This document shows, one piece after another, positions 1 to 6,705 of a stretch of 9,731 nucleotides of DNA (the first letter of the stretch is position 1; the number at the start of each line of letters is the position of its first letter). The translations under genes and the position numbers were made by a program. The stretch spans positions 1 through 9,731 of the forward strand of contig DYLI01000020.1 in assembly GCA_020722165.1 (NCBI GenBank), given 5' to 3'. This DNA is from Halothiobacillus neapolitanus. Its GTDB lineage: Bacteria > Pseudomonadota > Gammaproteobacteria > Halothiobacillales > Halothiobacillaceae. Below the pieces are notes generated by a model that was not told where the DNA came from, ran no database searches, and was given only the letters and a program-made list of their open reading frames with translations.

Positions 1-318
1 GCACGTATTAAAAATGATGCAGCATTCTAACCGCTAGACCCCCGTGCCGCCATGCCATCTTCGAGAATCCACTGAATTCCCCAATCCGAATAAATATTAA
101 TCCACGCCCATTACCCACAGCGCATAAGGGTATTGTTCCTTAGCATCAAACTGGTGAATTTCACATTGTTTTTTTTTGTAAATACTGAGACGCTTCACGC
201 GAGTGAATTCAAATAGCCTGGGATCAGGAGCAGCGCTCGGGCTTCACATCCAAAATACGCATTATTTTCTAGTCGTAAGTAACTGCAAAGTGCAACCCGT
301 CGGTTTTTGAGTATCGCC
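1..318. other. Non-coding leader upstream of the DUF1631-like gene
   Basis: No convincing gene is visible here; stops occur in all frames on both strands and the longest open stretches are a few tens of codons. The region is AT-rich towards its middle. It holds a palindrome GTGAATTTCAC at 154-164, a run of nine T at 169-177, and a 5-bp hairpin TTCAC-GCGA-GTGAA at 194-207 with a GNRA-type tetraloop. The heptamer GTGAATT occurs twice (154-160 and 203-209). A plus-strand frame open from the left edge ends at a TAA at 28-30 and could be the last nine codons of a gene outside the window, but nine residues cannot support a call. Confidence 0.6.
160..186 (+). promoter_or_regulatory. Weak candidate promoter for the DUF1631-like gene
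   Basis: TTCACA at 160-165 matches the sigma-70 -35 hexamer in five of six positions. The best -10 candidate, AATACT at 181-186, matches four of six, but the 15-nt spacer is shorter than the usual 16-18. The -35 overlaps the palindrome GTGAATTTCAC (154-164), so a regulator binding there could occlude it. This would leave a leader of about 125 nt before the ATG at 319. Seen by eye only; other promoters in the 130 nt closer to the gene cannot be excluded. Confidence 0.25.
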
Positions 319-1773
319 ATGAACAACAAAGAAACACACATCGAGCTCCAAGCTCAGACCCATGTCATGCGCGATCGTCGCCATCCCATGCGGCAAGCAT
401 TAACGCGCATCGAAGACCTGTTTGTTGATATTGATCGTGAAGTGATTCTCAGCGATTTAAGCGAAATAATCAGCCAATCCATTGGCAAGATGGCGGCACG
501 CAAAAGCGGTGAGCCGGGGTTTTGGCTTCATGCCTTCAGATTCCTCAATGACTTCAAGGATGATATTTACACACGCTTGTGGACGGGCGAGGATGAAGCC
601 GATCATCAGGCGCGAGTTGTCCTCGCTCAGCGCAGTGCTGCGATACAAATTCGCCTACTTATCCGCGACAAGCATTTACCTCCCGCATTAAAAAGCGCCC
701 TGACTCACCTATTTGGCCCGGCTTTGGCTATCCTTATGCTGCGTCGCGATCAAGATCGTAATTCACGCACTCTGCTCAATGCCATGCAGCTAGTGTATGA
801 AGTCATTGAAACGTACCAGGAGCCATCGAGCTTTCCCGCCCCTTACGATCGGCCTGTGATATTAGGTCTTAGGCAGCAATTGCATGAGTTTTTCAAGGGA
901 ATTACGGGCATCAGGCAAGCGCTATCACCTCAAGTTTTATTACAGTTGCAAAGCGATGGGTATTTGTTCTTAAGTTCTGTTGACAGCAGTAAGGACACGG
1001 TTTTTTCAGCAGGAATTTCGGAACACGATGTCAAAAATGATTCGAATGATGTGCTTGAGAGCGCTCATTTAAGTTTAATTACAAGCGAGTCCGTCGCGAC
1101 GGACTACATCGAAAAACCTCTGGGTGCGAGTGAAGATCAAAAGGCTGCAAAGCGAACCATCAAGGCATACCAAATTGGTGCACAAGGAGTATGCAAGGAA
1201 GTAGCCTTGCAACCAGTCAATGAATTAAAGCCCGCTTCGGCTTCAGCTGATTCTTCGCCCCCTCCTACAGATACAAACAACAGTGCCGCACCAAATAACT
1301 TAGTCGCTTCTAACAGCTCGGAAACAATGCGCGGCGAACACATCACTAGCGACACGACCGTCTCACCAAGTCCAGCCGAGGTTCGCGAAGTTATCCAAGT
1401 TGATATAACTGAACCCGAACCAACTCCTGAAGCGGTCGATTTTCTCCCAGAGCATACCCAAAAGAAGGGCGATGAGACGGCTGTTAGTATTAACCCGGCA
1501 TTTGAAAACCTGCTAGAGCATCTACAGAGAGACCATCGTTTGAGCTGGTTTCAGATTCAAGTCGAAAAAAGCTCCAGTGTCCGCCGCCTCATGTTTGGAA
1601 ACTACGATTGCGAAAATCAGTCACTCATCTTCGTTAATGTGCATCAAAGGCCAAGTCTAACGCTTAGTGTGGCTGACTTTGATCTCGGGCTTAAAAATGG
1701 TCTTACCCACCCCCTCTACGCCGAGCCGGCAATTAATAAGTTATTTCTTGAATACCTAAGACTTGGTTCTTAA
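319..1773 (+). CDS. DUF1631-like protein, short form, function unknown
   Basis: Predicted 484-residue cytoplasmic protein; no signal peptide or membrane segment is visible. It has three parts. Residues 1-220 are helix-rich and contain an HPMRQAL stretch (about 23-29) resembling the HPARRLL-type motif of DUF1631 proteins, then a region with LPP near residue 120 like the family's conserved PxxV segment. Residues about 225-390 are a low-complexity Ser/Pro/Thr/Glu linker that is probably disordered. Residues about 395-484 form a compact C-terminal segment with LSW (408-410), IFVN (437-440) and a terminal HPL...A pattern like the DUF1631 C-terminus. Family members are usually around 700 residues or more; this one appears to lack the N-terminal third. 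An in-frame TAA at 280-282 limits any extension. A TTG at 307 would add four residues, but the ATG at 319 is preferred. The middle of the gene is clearly more AT-rich (about 37-38% GC in sampled 60-base lines) than the minus-strand genes. It stands alone, convergent with rplI. The family assignment is from memory of the motifs and is moderate; function is unknown. Confidence 0.6.
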   Translation: MNNKETHIELQAQTHVMRDRRHPMRQALTRIEDLFVDIDREVILSDLSEIISQSIGKMAARKSGEPGFWLHAFRFLNDFKDDIYTRLWTGEDEADHQARVVLAQRSAAIQIRLLIRDKHLPPALKSALTHLFGPALAILMLRRDQDRNSRTLLNAMQLVYEVIETYQEPSSFPAPYDRPVILGLRQQLHEFFKGITGIRQALSPQVLLQLQSDGYLFLSSVDSSKDTVFSAGISEHDVKNDSNDVLESAHLSLITSESVATDYIEKPLGASEDQKAAKRTIKAYQIGAQGVCKEVALQPVNELKPASASADSSPPPTDTNNSAAPNNLVASNSSETMRGEHITSDTTVSPSPAEVREVIQVDITEPEPTPEAVDFLPEHTQKKGDETAVSINPAFENLLEHLQRDHRLSWFQIQVEKSSSVRRLMFGNYDCENQSLIFVNVHQRPSLTLSVADFDLGLKNGLTHPLYAEPAINKLFLEYLRLGS

Positions 1774-1818
1774 AAGCCAACAAAACATGTGCCACGTAAA
1801 CCATCATATTCCAGGCAT

Positions 1819-1850
1819 AAAAAAAGGGGTGCTCGAAAGCACCCTTTTTG
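1819..1850. terminator. Bidirectional intrinsic terminator between the DUF1631-like gene and rplI
   Basis: A 12-bp stem (1822-1833 with 1838-1849, core GGGTGCT/AGCACCC, one G-T wobble) closes on a CGAA tetraloop. A run of seven A on the left (1819-1825) gives a U-tract for minus-strand transcripts, and TTTTT on the right (1845-1849) gives one for plus-strand transcripts. It lies 46 nt after the stop of the plus-strand gene and about 35 nt after the rplI stop, so it can end both converging transcription units. A smaller hairpin (CACCC 1860-1864 with GGGTG 1869-1873) precedes it on the rplI side. Confidence 0.9.
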
Positions 1851-1885
1851 TGATGAACACACCCCCAAGGGTGGCGCAATAAATT

Positions 1886-2353
1886 TTACTCTGCGTAAGC
1901 TTCCTCAGCTTCACCCACCACGGTAACGTTCACGGTGGTATTGACATCGGCGTGCAGATGCAGCGTGATTTCATACATGCCAACATGACGCAACGGGCCT
2001 TCAGGCAAACGCACTTCACGCTTCTCAGCGTGGTGACCCGCGGCAACCAGTGCGTCGGCAATTTCAGCCGTACCGATGGAGCCAAACAGCTTGCCTTCTT
2101 CACCCACTTTCGCGGTGATGCTGACAGACGCACCAGAAAGGCCTTTGGCACGTACATGCGCAGCGGCCAAAATGGATTGCGCCTGCTTTTCCAGCTCGGC
2201 GCGCAATGCAGCAAACTCAGCCACATTGGAGCGGGTTGCTGCCTTGGCTTTGCCATAAGGAATCAGGAAGTTACGTGCGTAACCGTTACGCACGTTGACT
2301 ACATCACCCAGGCTACCGAGATTTTCAACTTTACTTAACAAAATGATTTGCAT
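1886..2353 (-). CDS. rplI: Large ribosomal subunit protein bL9
   Basis: Encodes a 155-residue L9, a 23S rRNA-binding protein of the 50S subunit at the base of the L1 stalk. The N-terminal rRNA-binding domain is plain: it begins MQIILLSKVENLGSLGD and continues with VVNVRNGYARNFLIPYGKA (about residues 18-36). A long charged helix spans about 40-75, and the C-terminal domain starts near residue 76 with GLSGASVSI and contains GKLFGSIGTAEIADAL. The length is slightly above the E. coli 149 residues, mainly through a short acidic tail. The ATG lies 14 nt after the rpsR stop; the purine-rich sequence GGAG directly follows that stop's TAA and is a strong Shine-Dalgarno site. It is the last gene of rpsF-rpsR-rplI; dnaB, which follows in many relatives, is absent here and a terminator follows instead. 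Confidence 0.98.
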   Translation of the reverse strand: MQIILLSKVENLGSLGDVVNVRNGYARNFLIPYGKAKAATRSNVAEFAALRAELEKQAQSILAAAHVRAKGLSGASVSITAKVGEEGKLFGSIGTAEIADALVAAGHHAEKREVRLPEGPLRHVGMYEITLHLHADVNTTVNVTVVGEAEEAYAE

Positions 2354-2367
2354 GACTCACCCTCTCC

Positions 2368-2592
2368 TTAGTGGCTATCGGTGTAAGGCAGCAACGCGAT
2401 GTAGCGTGCTCGCTTGACCGCTTCGGCCAGCATACGTTGGTAACGTACTTGGGTACCGGTCACACGGCTAGGAATGATTTTGCCGGTTTCGGTCAAAAAT
2501 CCCTTCAATGTGGCCAAATCCTTATAATCAATATGGGTTGCACCTTCAGCGGTGAACTTGCAAAACTTACGGCGACGGAAAAAACGTGACAT
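2368..2592 (-). CDS. rpsR: Small ribosomal subunit protein bS18
   Basis: Encodes 74-residue S18, which pairs with S6 and binds the central domain of 16S rRNA on the platform of the 30S subunit. It starts MSRFFRRRKFCKF and carries the family's IDYKDLATL, GKIIPSRVTGT and YQRMLAEAVKRARYIALLPY blocks, nearly collinear with the 75-residue E. coli protein. A Shine-Dalgarno GAGGT sits 9 nt before the ATG, inside the 22-nt gap after rpsF. That gap is too short to hold priB, which separates rpsF and rpsR in enterics and many betaproteobacteria. Confidence 0.98.
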   Translation of the reverse strand: MSRFFRRRKFCKFTAEGATHIDYKDLATLKGFLTETGKIIPSRVTGTQVRYQRMLAEAVKRARYIALLPYTDSH

Positions 2593-2614
2593 CTCTATTT
2601 ACCTCGTCAACGCC

Positions 2615-3031
2615 TTAGGCGGATTCGCTAGTGGTTTCATCGGAACGCTCGCGACGACGCGGACGCGATTCGTCGGAGCCTTCATCCGAGGATGAACGGC
2701 GTGGACGCTGCTCTTCTTCCTTCATCATGAAGGACGGCTCAGTTTCAGCGGCATCCATTTTGATGACCATATCGCGGATCACAGCATCGTTGAAACGGAA
2801 GGCATCATTTAGTTCAGCCAGTGCCTTTTGTGAGCACTCGATGTTCATCATCACGTAGTGGGCTTTGTGAATTTTCTGGATTGGGTAAGCCAGCTGGCGG
2901 CGACCCCAATCTTCAAGACGATGGATTTGACCACCATCGGCTTGGATCAAGGCACGATAGCGCTCAATCATGGCAGGAACTTGTTCACTCTGATCTGGAT
3001 GAACCAGAAACACGACTTCATAATGTCGCAT
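2615..3031 (-). CDS. rpsF: Small ribosomal subunit protein bS6
   Basis: Encodes 138-residue S6, which heterodimerises with S18 on the 30S platform. The fold is covered by residues 1-100: MRHYEVVFLVHPDQSEQVP, IHRLEDWGRRQLAYPI and KAHYVMMNIE are close to E. coli S6. The last 35 residues or so form a low-complexity tail rich in Arg, Ser, Asp and Glu with two RPRR segments; in E. coli the tail is acidic and gains glutamates from RimK, but here it ends DETTSESA, so glutamylation cannot be assumed. The start is fixed by AGGGAG (3038-3043) with a 6-nt spacer. It is the first gene of the operon, with its own promoter and a structured leader. Confidence 0.98.
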   Translation of the reverse strand: MRHYEVVFLVHPDQSEQVPAMIERYRALIQADGGQIHRLEDWGRRQLAYPIQKIHKAHYVMMNIECSQKALAELNDAFRFNDAVIRDMVIKMDAAETEPSFMMKEEEQRPRRSSSDEGSDESRPRRRERSDETTSESA

Positions 3032-3053
3032 GGTTAACTCCCTATGGATTAAA

Positions 3054-3090
3054 GCCTGCCGCCGGTACTTATCGTTATGGGCGGTCAGAC
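3054..3090 (-). promoter_or_regulatory. Hairpin in the rpsF leader, candidate S6:S18 autoregulatory site
   Basis: On the minus strand GTCTG-A-CCGCC (3090-3080) pairs with GGCGG-CAGGC (3063-3054): ten base pairs, including one T-G wobble, and a single bulged A at 3085, closing a 16-nt loop. The 3' side of the loop runs into ACCGG, so a CCG triplet (3065-3063) sits at the loop/stem junction. Bacterial rpsF leaders are known to carry an S6:S18-binding hairpin with an exposed CCG that mimics the 16S rRNA site. The hairpin ends 10 nt before the Shine-Dalgarno site, a suitable place to control translation. The structure is seen directly; its identity as the S6:S18 motif is inferred. Confidence 0.5.
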
Positions 3091-3099
3091 AGGGTGGAT

Positions 3100-3123
3100 G
3101 CGTAGCGGAAAAGCCCGCTACGC
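3100..3123 (-). repeat. Perfect 9-bp inverted repeat at the start of the rpsF leader
   Basis: GCGTAGCGG (3100-3108) and CCGCTACGC (3115-3123) form a perfect 9-bp stem around a 6-nt spacer. No T-run follows on either strand, so it is not an intrinsic terminator. With the predicted rpsF start near 3130 it would fold about seven nucleotides from the 5' end of the mRNA. It could protect the transcript end, act as part of the leader regulation, or be a protein-binding site in DNA. Confidence 0.6.
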
Positions 3124-3136
3124 AAGAAAGCGCGGG

Positions 3137-3165
3137 ATTATAGGTGAGGATGAGCGATTAGGGAA
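3137..3165 (-). promoter_or_regulatory. Predicted sigma-70 promoter of rpsF-rpsR-rplI
   Basis: Read on the minus strand, a perfect TATAAT -10 box lies at 3142-3137. At a 17-nt spacing upstream is TTCCCT (3165-3160), a weak -35 with about three matches to TTGACA. Transcription would begin near 3130, giving a leader of about 100 nt. The site lies in the 158-nt gap after rlmB, where a separate promoter for the ribosomal protein genes is expected. No intrinsic terminator is visible between rlmB and this promoter, so read-through from rlmB may also contribute. Confidence 0.65.
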
Positions 3166-3189
3166 GCGTTAAATGGCCAAGTTGAACGG

Positions 3190-4044
3190 TTAGGCTAATT
3201 GGGCTTTGCTCATGCGCTGACGGCGAATCTCGTACAAAGTCACGCCCGCAGCCACCGAGACATTCAGGCTCTCTACGGTACCGAGCATCGGCAACTTGAC
3301 CAATTCATCACAAGATTCACGGGTCAGGCGGCGCAAACCACTGCCTTCCGCACCCATCACCACCGCTAAGGCGTGTTTGGAAACATCCGAAGCGTATAAG
3401 GTGTGGTCAGCCTCACCCGCTAAACCTATCACCCAAATATCGCGTTGCTTGAGGTTATCCAAGGTGCGCGCAAGGTTGGTGACCTGAACAAACGGTAGGC
3501 TTTCTGCCGCGCCCGAAGCCACCTTGCGTGCCGTAGGGGTGAGGCTTGCGGCACGATCTTTGGGCGCAATCACGGCGTGAACTCCTGCGCCATCGGCCAC
3601 GCGCAGGCAGGCCCCCAGATTGTGCGGATCGGTCACGCCATCCAGCACCAGCAACAAGGCAGGTTCATCCAAACGATCAAGCAACGCATAAAGATCGTTT
3701 TCATCATAGCTGCGAGGAGGGCGATATTGCGCCGCCACGCCTTGATGCCGATCCACACGGGTGAGTTTGTCTAGTTCGCGCATATCGACACGTTCAATCT
3801 TGACACCGACTTCTTGCGCCAGCGTTTCGACGTGTTGCAAACGCTGATCACGCCGACCATCGGCACACAGCAGACGAATGATATTTTCAGGGTCGTTTTT
3901 TAAGACCGACTCAATCGCGTGCAGACCAAATAGCCAAAGATCAGCACGCGCACCCGTGTCCTGCTTGTGCCCAGATGATTCAGCACAATCAGCCGATTCA
4001 TTGGTGTCGCGCAGTTTTCTGCGTGGTGTAAACATGCGACTCAT
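3190..4044 (-). CDS. rlmB: 23S rRNA (guanosine-2'-O-)-methyltransferase RlmB
   Basis: A SpoU/TrmH-family SPOUT methyltransferase that in E. coli 2'-O-methylates G2251 in the peptidyl-transferase P-loop of 23S rRNA using S-adenosylmethionine. An L7Ae-like substrate-binding domain starts at LWLFGLHAIESVL (about 36-48) and runs to about 108. The knotted catalytic domain covers about 128-276, with motif 1 GVTDPHNLGACLR (136-148, containing the Asn-Arg region), motif 2 VVMGAEGSGLRRL (228-240) and motif 3 ESLNVSVAAGVTLYE (258-272). The 284 residues exceed the usual 245 or so because of a polar N-terminal extension of about 35 residues. Its ATG overlaps the rnr stop in the sequence ATGA, which suggests translational coupling and supports this start; an ATG three codons later is an alternative. 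Confidence 0.95.
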   Translation of the reverse strand: MSRMFTPRRKLRDTNESADCAESSGHKQDTGARADLWLFGLHAIESVLKNDPENIIRLLCADGRRDQRLQHVETLAQEVGVKIERVDMRELDKLTRVDRHQGVAAQYRPPRSYDENDLYALLDRLDEPALLLVLDGVTDPHNLGACLRVADGAGVHAVIAPKDRAASLTPTARKVASGAAESLPFVQVTNLARTLDNLKQRDIWVIGLAGEADHTLYASDVSKHALAVVMGAEGSGLRRLTRESCDELVKLPMLGTVESLNVSVAAGVTLYEIRRQRMSKAQLA

Positions 4045-6665
4045 TCAGGCTTTTTCCGGCGCGGTGAACGGCGACGACGGACAGCTGAGTTTTTATCACC
4101 CGGTTGACGACCCGCAGGACGATTGGCGTGCGTAATGGCTTTAATGCTGTTGCCATTCACTTCGTCTTGGTCCTCGTCCTCTTCATCATCCAGCAGCTGA
4201 ATTTGTACGATGGGCGTGCCGCGATTGCCAATATTGTCGTCAATCACATCCTCGTCGGCTTCAACCCAAAGTGCTTTAGGTTGAACTTCATCAGCATCGT
4301 GCGCCATATTGCCAGCGATGCTTGTGCTGCCCTTGTCAGACGAAGGTTTTTTGCGGCGGCGGCGTTTTTTACGCCCAGTCTGCGCATCATCCGACTCTTC
4401 GACGCTGCCTTCGGTCTCGATTGCACTCTCAACAGCATCATCTTGCGCGACAACATCCTGCTTCACACGCCCTCTAGGCTGCTGCTTGCTGTCCTCAGCC
4501 TCTGCACGCGGCAAGACGTATTCAATTTTCTTGTCATCGAGGTCAACTCGCGCCACCTGCACGGTGACGCTATCGCCCAAGCGGTAAATCTTGCCGCCTC
4601 GTTCACCTACCAGACGATGTCCGACCGGATCAAAGCGATAGAAATCCTTATCCAAGGCCGTGATATGCAGCAAACCTTCGACAAAAATACCTTTCAATTC
4701 AATGAACAAGCCAAATGAAGTAACCGAGGTTATCACCCCTTCAAACACCTCGCCCACATGATCCTGCATGTACTCACACTTCAGCCAATCGGTGGCATCA
4801 CGTGTGGCTTCATCGGCCAAGCGCTCATTGTTGGAGCAATGCTCGCCGATCAGCCCCATTTCATCATGCGAATAGGGGAAATTCTCCGCGCCACCGGTGC
4901 GCAAGACATGCCGAATGGCACGGTGCACCATCAAATCCGGGTAACGGCGAATTGGCGAGGTGAAATGCGCATATTGCGTTTGTGCCAAGCCGAAGTGGCC
5001 GATATTATCGGGCGAGTACACGGCCTGCTTCATGGTGCGCAAAATCACGGTTTGAATCAGATGCGCGTCTTCACGCCCCTTAGCGGCTGCTAAAACAGCA
5101 TTCAAATCCTTGCCGTCCGGTTTTTCACCGCCACCAAGCGACAGACCCAACTCATTCAGGAACGTGCGCAAATCAGCGATTTTTTCTGCCTTGGGCGTGT
5201 CATGGATGCGATACAAACCCACGATCTTACGCCGCTCCAGATAACGCGCTGCGGCGACGTTGGCGGCAATCATGCACTCTTCAATCAGACGGTGCGCATC
5301 GTTGCGCTCATACGGCACGATGGCTTCAATCTTGCGCCCTTCACCGAACACGATTTTGGTCTCAACCGTGTCGAAGTCCATGGCACCACGACGATTGCGC
5401 GCTTCATGCAGTGTTTTGTAGAGGCCGTGCAAAGCTTCAAATTGCGGCACCAGCGGCGCGTATTGCGTGCGCAATTCTTCATCCTGATCGAGCAATATTT
5501 TGCCGACCTGGGTATAGGTCATGCGTGCATGCGATTGCATCACGCCTTCGTAAAAACGCGAACGGATAATGTCGCCTTCGCGGTTAATGAGCATTTCGCA
5601 CACCAAGCACAGGCGATCGACATGCGGATTGATCGAACACAAACCGTTGGACAGAATTTCCGGCAACATCGGAATCACGCGACCCGGGAAATACACCGAG
5701 GTGCTGCGCAAAAAGGCTTCATGATCCAGCGGGCTGCCTACGGTGACGTAATGCGACACATCAGCAATCGCCACCAGCAAACGCCAACCCTTGGCGGTCG
5801 GTTCGCAATATACGGCATCGTCGAAATCGCGCGCATCTTCGCCGTCAATCGTGACCAGCGGTAACTGACGCAAGTCCACACGACCAAGCTTGTCGCGCTC
5901 GCTGACTTCTTCGCTCAAGCCGGCAATTTGCTCCTGCACATCGTCCGGCCAGGCGTTACGCAGGTTATGCGTGTGAATGGAAACATCAATTTCCATGCCC
6001 GGTGCCATGTGATCGCCGATGACTTCAACAATTTGTCCAACAGGCTTGTTGCGTGAGGTCGGCTGCTCAACCAGTGCCACGCGCACAATTTGCCCGTCTT
6101 TGGCATCACCCAGTTTGTCCAGTGGAATGAGCACATCCTGCGTGAGACGCTTGTTGTCTGGCGTGACGAAGGCAATGCCCGACTCCAGCACCAAACGCCC
6201 GACGACCTGGGCGTTGGCACGCTCAATCACCTCGACTAAAGCGCCTTCACGGCGACCGCGATGATCGACGTTAATGACCTGCACGACAGCACGGTCGCCA
6301 TGCAGCAAGGCGCGCATTTGACGCGCGGCAAGAAATAAATCGTCGCCCCCTTCATCCGGCACCAAAAAGCCGAAACCATCCTTGTGACCAATGACGCGAC
6401 CGCGCACCAACTCGCCCTTGACCAGCGGGATATAGCCGCCTTTGCGGTTGCGAATCAGCTGCCCGTCGCGCTCCATGGCACGCAGGCGGCGACGCAGCGC
6501 TTCGATGCGATCATCTTCGTCATAACCCAAATCGAGCAACAGACGCTCGAAGGTCATCGGCGCCGTGTGTTCCTTGATTTTCTCAAGAATCAGCTCACGG
6601 CTGGCAATCGGATTGTCGTATTTTTCCGCTTCGCGCTCGGCGTGTGGATCGCGTGGTTCAGTCAT
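4041..6665 (-). CDS. rnr: Ribonuclease R
   Basis: A processive 3'-to-5' exoribonuclease (RNase II/RNB superfamily) that degrades structured RNA, including mRNA, defective rRNA and trans-translation targets. From the ATG at 6665 it has 874 residues: a winged-helix domain (about 20-80, ending RNRKGGYIPL), two cold-shock domains (about 85-220), the RNB domain (about 258-590) with the Mg-binding DGEDARDFDD (274-283) and YAHFTSPIRRYPDL (565-578), and an S1 domain (about 637-720, GEVFEGVITSVTSFGLFIEL). The tail of about 150 residues is low-complexity: an acidic stretch, then KKRRRRKK, another acidic stretch, and RRRRSPRRKK at the end. E. coli RNase R has 813 residues, so the tail is longer here. 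All active-site residues are present. A GTG at 6677 would add four residues; neither start has a strong Shine-Dalgarno site. The gap to purA is 40 nt; the stop overlaps rlmB. Confidence 0.97.
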   Translation of the reverse strand: MTEPRDPHAEREAEKYDNPIASRELILEKIKEHTAPMTFERLLLDLGYDEDDRIEALRRRLRAMERDGQLIRNRKGGYIPLVKGELVRGRVIGHKDGFGFLVPDEGGDDLFLAARQMRALLHGDRAVVQVINVDHRGRREGALVEVIERANAQVVGRLVLESGIAFVTPDNKRLTQDVLIPLDKLGDAKDGQIVRVALVEQPTSRNKPVGQIVEVIGDHMAPGMEIDVSIHTHNLRNAWPDDVQEQIAGLSEEVSERDKLGRVDLRQLPLVTIDGEDARDFDDAVYCEPTAKGWRLLVAIADVSHYVTVGSPLDHEAFLRSTSVYFPGRVIPMLPEILSNGLCSINPHVDRLCLVCEMLINREGDIIRSRFYEGVMQSHARMTYTQVGKILLDQDEELRTQYAPLVPQFEALHGLYKTLHEARNRRGAMDFDTVETKIVFGEGRKIEAIVPYERNDAHRLIEECMIAANVAAARYLERRKIVGLYRIHDTPKAEKIADLRTFLNELGLSLGGGEKPDGKDLNAVLAAAKGREDAHLIQTVILRTMKQAVYSPDNIGHFGLAQTQYAHFTSPIRRYPDLMVHRAIRHVLRTGGAENFPYSHDEMGLIGEHCSNNERLADEATRDATDWLKCEYMQDHVGEVFEGVITSVTSFGLFIELKGIFVEGLLHITALDKDFYRFDPVGHRLVGERGGKIYRLGDSVTVQVARVDLDDKKIEYVLPRAEAEDSKQQPRGRVKQDVVAQDDAVESAIETEGSVEESDDAQTGRKKRRRRKKPSSDKGSTSIAGNMAHDADEVQPKALWVEADEDVIDDNIGNRGTPIVQIQLLDDEEDEDQDEVNGNSIKAITHANRPAGRQPGDKNSAVRRRRSPRRKKPE

Positions 6666-6705
6666 GTAGACATGCACTCAAGATGAAAATAATAAATAAA
6701 AAACA

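Noticed and set aside
1..30. Open frame from the left edge reading nine residues then TAA, possibly a gene end
   Set aside because: Nine codons give no recognisable family signal and an open frame of this length is expected by chance.
1860..1873. Independent terminator just after rplI
   Set aside because: The stem is only 5 bp and lacks a T-run; the hairpin at 1819-1850 is the effective terminator.
3100..3123. Intrinsic terminator for rlmB
   Set aside because: The stem is good but no T-run follows on either strand, and it lies downstream of the consensus rpsF -10 box.
4104..4718. A 204-codon plus-strand open frame opposite the rnr tail and S1 domain
   Set aside because: It is the antisense of verified rnr coding sequence, with no recognisable domain and no ribosome binding site.
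5202..5864. A 220-codon plus-strand open frame opposite rnr
   Set aside because: It lies wholly within the RNB coding region on the other strand; its sequence has no family resemblance and the minus-strand frame carries the conserved RNase R motifs.
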